Shown in pieces: positions 57,687-64,000 of a DNA stretch of 64,000 nucleotides (position 1 is its first letter; the number at the start of each line of letters is the position of its first letter). The stretch spans positions 1,023,996 to 1,087,995 of the forward strand of contig JAMPDC010000001.1 of NCBI GenBank assembly GCA_023665865.1, read 5' to 3'. The position numbers were made by a program, and so were the translations under genes. Source of the DNA: Staphylococcus sp. GTDB taxonomy: Bacteria > Bacteroidota > Bacteroidia > Bacteroidales > Muribaculaceae. Below the pieces are notes generated by a model. That model was not told the DNA's origin. It saw nothing but the letters and a program-made list of their open reading frames with translations, and ran no database searches.

Positions 57687-59111
57687 ATGGACGAAAACAA
57701 GAACCAGTATAACCAGGATATTTCCGACACTTCAGCTTTCAAAAGCAACAACACAGCCTCAGACCTCGCCTGCAACATCATGGCGATCGGTGTGGGCGGC
57801 GGTGGCAACAATGCCGTCAACCACATGTATGTCCAGGGCATAAAGAATGTGTCGTTTGTCAATATCAACACTGACCGTCAGAGCCTCTGTCACTCGCAGG
57901 TGCCCCACACTCTTGAGATCGGTGACGGTCTCGGAGCCGGCAACAAGCCTGAGAAGGCACGCGACTTCGCCGAGGAGAGTGCCGATGAGATCGCAGCCCT
58001 CTTCGACGACCAGACAAAGATGGTGTTTATCACCGCCGGTATGGGTGGTGGCACCGGCACGGGTGCCGCTCCCGTCGTGGCCCGCATCGCAAAGGAGCGC
58101 GGACTGCTGACAATCGGCATCGTCACCATCCCCTTCCTCTTCGAGGGTAACCGCAAGATCAAGAAGGCTATCGCCGGCGCCGACGAGATGGCCAAGCATG
58201 TTGATGCTCTCCTCGTCATCAACAACGAGCGTCTCGGTGAAATCTACGGAGACCTTGACTTCATCAACGCGTTCGGCAAGGCCGACGACACTCTCTCGAT
58301 TGCCGCACGCTCTATCTCGGAGCTCATCACATGCAACGGTCTTATAAACCTTGACTTCAATGACGTCGACACCACTCTCCGCGACGGTGGCGCCGCAATC
58401 ATCTCTACAGGCTACGGCGAAGGTGAAAACCGTGTCACTCAGGCCATCCAGGACGCGCTCAACTCGCCGCTCCTCAAAAACCGCGACGTGCTCGGTTCGA
58501 AGAAACTTCTCTTCAACCTCTATTTCAATCCCAACGCGGAGGCTCCCTTCCTCATGAGCGAGACCCGCGAGATTACAGACTTCATCGGATCGATCACTGC
58601 CGATGTGGATGTCATCTGGGGTGTCGGGTTTGACGATACTCTCGGCAACGGCGTGAAGATGACCATCCTTGCCGCCGGTTTCGACATGAGTCTTCCCGAC
58701 GAGGAGGCAAAACTTATGTCGGGCGACGCTACGAGCGGCTTTGGCTTCAGCACCGGCAAGCCCGGCGGCCGTCCGGCCACTCCTGCTCCCAAGGGGCAGC
58801 CTGTCGGTGCGGCTCCCGCCAAGCCTCAGTCAAAGGATGTGGTCGATGAGGTGCCCGACGAGCGTCTGAAAATCGAATATGGCAACCAGATCAACATCAT
58901 AACCGAGGGTAAAGACCGCAACTCAACCATCATTCTCGGTGCCAATCAGCTCGACGATGATGCTATCTGCGACATCCTCGAGAAGCATCCCACCTATAAG
59001 CGTGACCGCAAGATTGTCAACGATGTCCGCAACGGGGCTCTTGACATCGTGGAGTCTCACTCGACGTCGGCTGCTTCCAACCAGTCGCACGGCTATGTCT
59101 TCCCCTGCTGA
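57687..59111 (+). CDS. ftsZ: Cell division GTPase FtsZ
   Basis: 474 residues. The tubulin-type GTP loop GMGGGTGTGAAP is at 118-129, preceded by IGVGGGGNNAVNHM and followed by NNERLGEIYGDL. The C-terminal part after about residue 345 is a Pro/Ala linker, then a conserved-looking ILEKHPTYKRDRK segment, and the protein ends in SHGYVFPC. I cannot see the DIPxFLR-type peptide that in many bacteria binds FtsA. Cytosolic ring-forming GTPase, last gene of the cluster. Confidence 0.96.
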   Translation: MDENKNQYNQDISDTSAFKSNNTASDLACNIMAIGVGGGGNNAVNHMYVQGIKNVSFVNINTDRQSLCHSQVPHTLEIGDGLGAGNKPEKARDFAEESADEIAALFDDQTKMVFITAGMGGGTGTGAAPVVARIAKERGLLTIGIVTIPFLFEGNRKIKKAIAGADEMAKHVDALLVINNERLGEIYGDLDFINAFGKADDTLSIAARSISELITCNGLINLDFNDVDTTLRDGGAAIISTGYGEGENRVTQAIQDALNSPLLKNRDVLGSKKLLFNLYFNPNAEAPFLMSETREITDFIGSITADVDVIWGVGFDDTLGNGVKMTILAAGFDMSLPDEEAKLMSGDATSGFGFSTGKPGGRPATPAPKGQPVGAAPAKPQSKDVVDEVPDERLKIEYGNQINIITEGKDRNSTIILGANQLDDDAICDILEKHPTYKRDRKIVNDVRNGALDIVESHSTSAASNQSHGYVFPC

Positions 59112-59142
59112 GCAAGCACAATACGGAAGTAGCAACATAAAC

Positions 59143-59184
59143 CAACCGCGCCGGAGATACTCAGACCTCCGGCGCGGTTGTTTT
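59143..59184 (+). terminator. Terminator of the division/cell-wall cluster
   Basis: Perfect 14-bp stem (59143-59156 with 59167-59180, 10-base loop), then TTTT. Lies between convergent ftsZ and mfd. Confidence 0.85.
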
Positions 59185-59206
59185 ATCTATCGGTCGCTGC
59201 CTTGTG

Positions 59207-62200
59207 TCAGCCTATGATCTGCTGGAGCACGTCGACGGCAGCCTCCACGGTCGAGATGTCGGAGAAGGCGAAGGAGCGCTTGCCGTTTTTCTCGCGGATC
59301 TGCACGCGGCGGGGATTGGCGGTGAGATAGGTTAACATTCGCCCGAACATTTCCGACTGGTAGTAGGCTTTGTTGCTCTCGTCGACAAAATAGGTGTACA
59401 TCTTGCCTTGTTTCAACGCTACTTTCTCGATGCCGAGGCGGCGTGCGAGGCGGCGTAGACGCGGGATGCGCAGAAGTTCGGCGGTCACAGCCGGGATGGT
59501 ACCGAAACGGTCGATGAGGCGGCTTTTGAACTCCTGAAGGTCGAGTTCGCGCTCGATGCCGTCGAGTTCCTGGTAGAGAGAGATGCGTTCGCTCTCGGTG
59601 GGGACATAGTCGGCGGGGAGCAGGAGTTCCATGTCGCTTTCGATGACGCAGTCGGCCACATAGTCTGTGGTCTCCTCGTCGCCGAGGCGGTCGGCCTGGT
59701 CGAGTTCCGAGAATTCCTCTGTGCGCAGCTCCGTGACAGCCTCCTTGAGGATTTTCTGGTAGGTCTCATAGCCAAGGTCGGCGATGAAGCCCGACTGTTC
59801 GGCGCCGAGGAGGTTTCCTGCACCGCGGATGTCGAGATCCTGCATGGCGATATGGATTCCGCTGCCGAGATCACTGAAACTCTCGATGGCCTGGAGACGG
59901 CGGCGTGCCACGGGGGTCAGAGGTATGTGGGGTGGTACGAGGAGATAGCAGAAGGCCTTGCGGTTGCTGCGACCCACACGGCCGCGGAGCTGATGCAGCT
60001 CGCTGAGACCGAAATTCTGCGCGTTGTTGACGATGATGGTATTGACATTTGGCATGTCGATACCGCTCTCGATGATGGTGGTGGCTATGAGGACGTCGTA
60101 GTCGTGGTTTGCGAAGTCGATAATGGCTTTTTCGAGCTTCTCAGGGGGCATCTGTCCGTGGGCCACGATTATGCGTGCGTCGGGGACGAGGCGTTTCACC
60201 TGGGCTTCGAGATCATAGAGCCCTTCAATGCGGTTGTTGATCATGAAGACCTGACCGTTGCGCGAGAGTTCGAAATTGACGGCCTCGGCCACGATGTCGT
60301 CGCTACCGGCGCAGACAGAGGTGATGATCGGGTAGCGGTTGGCCGGGGGAGTGTTGAGAGCGGTGAGGTCGCGTGTGCCCATGAGCGAGAATTGCAGTGT
60401 GCGGGGGATAGGTGTGGCGCTCATGGTCAGGGTGTCGACGTTGACCTTCATCTGTTTGAGCTTTTCCTTGACGGCTACACCGAATTTCTGCTCCTCGTCG
60501 ACAATCAGCAAACCGAGGTCCTTGAATTTCACCTCTTTGCCGATAAGCTTATGGGTGCCGATGAGAATATCTATCTTACCGTCGGCCAGATCCTTGACTA
60601 TCTGCTTGACCTGTTTGGCGGTTCGGGCGCGTGAGATGTAGTCGACTCGCACGGGGAGCTCTTTGAGTCGCTCGCGGAAGGTGTTGAAGTGCTGATAGGC
60701 GAGGACGGTCGTCGGAACGAGCACTGCTGTCTGCTTGCCGTCGACAGCTGCCTTGAATGCCGCACGGATTGCAATCTCGGTCTTTCCGAAACCGACGTCG
60801 CCACAGATGAGGCGGTCCATAGGCTTCTCGCTTTCCATGTCGGCTTTCACGGCCTTGGTCGCCGTCAGCTGGTCGGGGGTGTCCTCGTAGATAAACGAAG
60901 CCTCCAGTTCCTGCTGGAGATAGCTGTCGGGGGCGAAGGCATGGCCTTTCTCCTCCTTGCGGGCGGCATAGAGCTTGATGAGGTCGCGGGCGATGTCCTT
61001 GAGCTTTGATTTGGTGCGCTCCTTCATCTTGTTCCACGCTCCTGACCCGAGCTTATTGATCTTGGGGGCTACTCCCTCCTTGCCGCGGTATTTGGCGAGC
61101 TTGTGGAGGGCATGTATGGAGACGAAGATGATATCGTCGTTGGCATAGACGAGTTTGATCATCTCCTGGGTCTTGCCGTTGACATTTGTGCGCAGAAGTC
61201 CGGCGAATTTGCCGACGCCGTGGTCGACGTGGACTATGAAGTCGCCCGGCTCGATTGCGCTCAGCTCTTTGAGGGAGAGAGCGAGTTTTCCGGATCGGGC
61301 GCGGTCGCTCTTGAGAGTATATTTGTGGAAGCGGTCGAAGATCTGATGGTCGGTGAAGACGCAGATCTTCAGCGAGTGGTCGGTGAATCCTTCGTGGACG
61401 GTTGTGATGACCGGCGAGAAGTCAATCCTGTCGCCTCTGTCCTCGAAGATGACTTTCAGACGCTCGATCTGCTTCTCGCTGTCGCTGAGGATATAGATTT
61501 TGTAGCCGTCGGCGATAAATTTCGTGAAACTCTCGCTGATGAGCTCGAAGTTCTTGTGGTAGATGACCTGGGGGGAACACTTGAAGTCGACGCTTGCTTT
61601 GGCGGCGGGATCGGGGCGTGCGGCGGCTGTGAATCGCAGTTGTCTGAAGCCTGCGAAGCGCTTGGCGAAGGCTTCGGCGTCGACCACCTGCTTCATGGCG
61701 TCGGTGTCGGACTCTCCTGCCATCATCGCGCTCTCCGACATCTTTTCGGCGGCTATGGCCCGGATGCGGCTGACGGTGAAGTCGGCGTCGCGCACGGCAA
61801 AGAGGGTGGAGGGGTCGATGTATTCGAGCAGGGATTCGCCCGACGACTGCGAGGCGACTCCCGAAGTGATGGCCACCTCGTCGAGCCGGCTTTCCGAGAG
61901 CTGAGTCTCGATGTTGAAGGTGCGGATGGAGTCGATCTCATCGCCGAAAAAGTCGATGCGGAAGGGGAGCTCGTGGCTGTAGCCGAAGATGTCGATGATT
62001 GAGCCTCGTGCGGCAAACTGTCCCGGTTCGTAGACATAGTCTACCTCCTGGAAGCCGTTTTCGCGGAGCCATTTCTGTGTCTCCGTTAGGTCGATCTCCG
62101 TGTCCTTGCGGAGGTGGAGTGTGTGTTTGTCTATTACCTCCTTGCGCGCCACTTTCTCGGCCAGCGCTTCGGGGTAGGTCACGACGAAGCGCGGGGCGCG

Positions 62201-62545
62201 GTCGGAATACCACAGGTTGAGAGCCTCCGTGCGGAGTATCTGCGAGGGTGGATCAATCTGCCCATACTTTATGTCGCGCTTGTAGCCTGAAGGGAAGAGC
62301 AATACCTTGTCCTCGCCGACTATGCGCGAGAGGTCGTGGTAGAGATAGCCGGCGTCGTCGAGCGAATCACCGACAACCACGGTGGGTGTCTTGCGGCCGG
62401 GGAGCGCGCCGAGCATCATGGTCGGGGCACTTCCTGCGAGATTGTAGACCGAGACTATTGCCGTTTTGCCGGCGAGAGCCTTGCGGAGAGCCTCGCGGCG
62501 GGTTTGAGTCAGAAATTCTTCACTCAGTTGCTGGATGGTGGTCAT
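59207..62545 (-). CDS. mfd: Transcription-repair coupling factor
   Basis: 1112 residues. N-terminal UvrB-like module, the RNA-polymerase-interaction domain near residues 430-490 (IVHVDHGVGKFAGL), and a RecG-type SF2 helicase: ICGDVGFGKTEIA (Walker A), LLIVDEEQKFGV (DEEQ), SATPIPRTLQF and QLRGRVGRSNRKAF. It removes stalled RNA polymerase and recruits UvrA. Starts 9 bases after the stop of the protease gene, so the two are probably co-transcribed. Confidence 0.95.
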   Translation of the reverse strand: MTTIQQLSEEFLTQTRREALRKALAGKTAIVSVYNLAGSAPTMMLGALPGRKTPTVVVGDSLDDAGYLYHDLSRIVGEDKVLLFPSGYKRDIKYGQIDPPSQILRTEALNLWYSDRAPRFVVTYPEALAEKVARKEVIDKHTLHLRKDTEIDLTETQKWLRENGFQEVDYVYEPGQFAARGSIIDIFGYSHELPFRIDFFGDEIDSIRTFNIETQLSESRLDEVAITSGVASQSSGESLLEYIDPSTLFAVRDADFTVSRIRAIAAEKMSESAMMAGESDTDAMKQVVDAEAFAKRFAGFRQLRFTAAARPDPAAKASVDFKCSPQVIYHKNFELISESFTKFIADGYKIYILSDSEKQIERLKVIFEDRGDRIDFSPVITTVHEGFTDHSLKICVFTDHQIFDRFHKYTLKSDRARSGKLALSLKELSAIEPGDFIVHVDHGVGKFAGLLRTNVNGKTQEMIKLVYANDDIIFVSIHALHKLAKYRGKEGVAPKINKLGSGAWNKMKERTKSKLKDIARDLIKLYAARKEEKGHAFAPDSYLQQELEASFIYEDTPDQLTATKAVKADMESEKPMDRLICGDVGFGKTEIAIRAAFKAAVDGKQTAVLVPTTVLAYQHFNTFRERLKELPVRVDYISRARTAKQVKQIVKDLADGKIDILIGTHKLIGKEVKFKDLGLLIVDEEQKFGVAVKEKLKQMKVNVDTLTMSATPIPRTLQFSLMGTRDLTALNTPPANRYPIITSVCAGSDDIVAEAVNFELSRNGQVFMINNRIEGLYDLEAQVKRLVPDARIIVAHGQMPPEKLEKAIIDFANHDYDVLIATTIIESGIDMPNVNTIIVNNAQNFGLSELHQLRGRVGRSNRKAFCYLLVPPHIPLTPVARRRLQAIESFSDLGSGIHIAMQDLDIRGAGNLLGAEQSGFIADLGYETYQKILKEAVTELRTEEFSELDQADRLGDEETTDYVADCVIESDMELLLPADYVPTESERISLYQELDGIERELDLQEFKSRLIDRFGTIPAVTAELLRIPRLRRLARRLGIEKVALKQGKMYTYFVDESNKAYYQSEMFGRMLTYLTANPRRVQIREKNGKRSFAFSDISTVEAAVDVLQQIIG

Positions 62546-62554
62546 TCCTGTTCG

Positions 62555-64000
62555 CTATTTCTTGCCGAGGATTTCGTTGTAGCGGGGAGAGGAGAGGATG
62601 GTGGCCGCGGAGTCGACTGTCTCGTCGTCGCGCAGGGAGTAGATGAGCTCACCTCTGTTGAAATAGTAGCGGCGCAGGATCTCGCGGGCTATGTAGGGGG
62701 TGAGGTTCTTGCGGTTGATGTCGAGGTCGCGGCTGAGGTCATGTTTGAGCATCGAGCCGAGCACATCAAACTGGGCCTGGATCGAGTCGTTCATATAGCC
62801 CTCGGCCTTGGCTATCTGGCGGAGCTGGTCGACGGCGCTTTCGCAGACCTTGTCGTAGTTGAACTTGTCGGGGTCGATGAAGTCTTTGAACTGGGTGTAG
62901 ATCTCGTCGGTAACCTCAAATGTCTCCGGAGAGGGGACGGTGTCATGTTCGGCTGCATATTTGTTGGCGAAGTTAAACGCCCAGTTGTCGCGGACTACAT
63001 TGTAGGTCATGCGGTTGACTTCGGGATAATCGATCTTCACATCGGGAGTGATTCCGCCGCCGTCGCGCACCTCGCGTCCGCCGGCTGTCTTGAAGACACT
63101 TGTCAGACTGTCGGGGATGCGTGCCACTGAGCCGTCGGGGTTGCGGTGGGAGTAGTCGATGGCCTGGATGAGACGTCCGGAGGGGATATAGTATTTTGCC
63201 ACGGTCACCTTCAACATTCCATCGTGGGGGAGTTCGCGTGTGCTCTGTACGAGACCTTTGCCGAAGGATCGGTTGCCGAGCACGACTGCGCGGTCGAGAT
63301 CCTGGAGGGCTCCGGTCACAATCTCTGAGGCAGAGGCCGAACCGCCGTCGACGAGCACGGCTAACGGGAGCTTGGCTGCGATCGGGTTGCCGCTCGTGCG
63401 GTAGACCTTCTCGTTGAGCACACCCTTGCCGCGTGTGGTGAGGACGGTTGTGCCTTTCGGGAGGAAGAGGCCGAGGATGTCGACAGCGCTCTCGACGAGA
63501 CCGCCGCCGTTGCCGCGGAGATCAAGGATGAGGCTTGTCGCGCCATCTTTCATCAGCTGCTCGACACCTGCACGCACTTCGGCAAAGCTCTTCTCCGAGA
63601 AGGTGGTGAGTGCGATGTAGCCCACGCCGGGGCGGATCATGCCTACGTAGGGCACTGAGGGCATCTGGATCTTGGCGCGCTTGAATTCGAAGTCGAGGAT
63701 GGAGTCGGTGGTGACCCACGGACGCTTCACCTTGATGTTGATGGTGGTGCCGCTCTGACCCTTGAGGCGTTCGCTGACCTTGTCGGTGGTCAGTCCTGCC
63801 ACGGAGTCGCCGTCGATCATCAGGAAGATGTCGCCGGGGAGCAGACCTGCCACCTGGGCCGGGCTACCCTTGTAGGGCTCGACCACGATCACACCCTCGG
63901 TGCTCTGCTGGATGACAGATCCGATGCCGCCATATTCGCCGGTGGTCATCGTGCGGAACTGGTCCTGGTCTTTCGACGAGAAGTATTCCGTATAGGGGTC
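62555..64000 (-). CDS. S41 C-terminal processing peptidase, 5' end outside the window
   Basis: At least 482 residues visible; the frame is open to the window edge (DPYTEYFSSKDQDQFRTM before the first internal Met at 63949), so the start lies beyond base 64000. A PDZ domain (PAQVAGLLPGDIFLMIDGD), then the S41 protease core with catalytic Ser in GGSASASEIVTGAL and Lys in RSFGKGLVQ. Such CtpA/Prc proteases cut the C-termini of envelope proteins. The C-terminal helical domain is typical of Bacteroidetes homologues. Confidence 0.9.
   Translation of the reverse strand, partial: DPYTEYFSSKDQDQFRTMTTGEYGGIGSVIQQSTEGVIVVEPYKGSPAQVAGLLPGDIFLMIDGDSVAGLTTDKVSERLKGQSGTTINIKVKRPWVTTDSILDFEFKRAKIQMPSVPYVGMIRPGVGYIALTTFSEKSFAEVRAGVEQLMKDGATSLILDLRGNGGGLVESAVDILGLFLPKGTTVLTTRGKGVLNEKVYRTSGNPIAAKLPLAVLVDGGSASASEIVTGALQDLDRAVVLGNRSFGKGLVQSTRELPHDGMLKVTVAKYYIPSGRLIQAIDYSHRNPDGSVARIPDSLTSVFKTAGGREVRDGGGITPDVKIDYPEVNRMTYNVVRDNWAFNFANKYAAEHDTVPSPETFEVTDEIYTQFKDFIDPDKFNYDKVCESAVDQLRQIAKAEGYMNDSIQAQFDVLGSMLKHDLSRDLDINRKNLTPYIAREILRRYYFNRGELIYSLRDDETVDSAATILSSPRYNEILGKK

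Overview
The window looks like a chromosomal segment of a Bacteroidales bacterium, most likely from the Muribaculaceae or a close relative (inference). The grounds are: promoters of the Bacteroidetes type (TTTG, about 20 bases, TAnnTTTG) before many genes; a PorZ-like component of type IX secretion; a TonB-dependent receptor; lipoproteins with Bacteroidetes-type lipoboxes; the families DUF2795, DUF2851, DUF3943 and PepSY-like; and the division and cell-wall cluster in the Bacteroidetes order. Most of the window is GC-rich core genome. Three visibly AT-richer patches (about 15.54-16.25 kb, 22.7-24.5 kb and 31.6-33.6 kb) carry accessory genes.

Layout. 1-4 kb: a partial tRNA-Pro, a 2-hydroxyacid dehydrogenase and lutABC on the minus strand. 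4-6.3 kb: a membrane-anchored TPR protein, a small outer-membrane barrel with a membrane-protein partner, and an inverted-repeat intergenic element. 6.3-10.9 kb: a PepSY-like lipoprotein, then dapB-lepB-wbqC-metF (minus). 10.9-15.5 kb: a SIS protein overlapping a degenerate PfkB-like protein, a TPR protein, ribH and a DUF2851 gene. 15.5-16.5 kb: a decayed toxin-antitoxin pair and a DUF2795 gene. 16.6-22.4 kb: a TonB-dependent receptor, a lipoprotein, a WYL regulator and an NhaC-type antiporter. 22.5-24.5 kb: a 35-residue ORF with its own promoter-like element and terminator, then a remnant restriction cassette (controller protein plus a MunI-like endonuclease with its end cut off) joined to the tail of an AlbA_2/RecG-like protein. 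24.5-31 kb: SGNH esterase lipoprotein, metH and comM (minus).

31-36 kb: an uncharacterised basic protein, a RhuM-Fic fusion, a NERD-domain protein, rplS, a 48-residue membrane protein and a DUF3943 protein. 35.7-39.4 kb: hpt, adk, xseB and an M13 peptidase lipoprotein. 39.5-43.2 kb: rdgB, porZ and an unknown conserved gene (minus). 43.4-59.1 kb: the full division/cell-wall run rsmH-ftsL-ftsI-murE-mraY-murD-ftsW-murG-murC-ftsQ-ftsA-ftsZ, without mraZ in front. 59.2-64 kb: mfd and the 3' part of an S41 C-terminal processing protease (minus), which runs off the window.

The best leads for something new are the restriction remnant without a methyltransferase, the promoter/terminator-framed 35-residue ORF, the SIS plus active-site-less PfkB pair, the RhuM-Fic/NERD patch and the long Pro/Gln-rich linker in FtsA. 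I saw no CRISPR array, insertion sequence, rRNA or prophage. Product names rest on sequence motifs read by eye; no database search was run.
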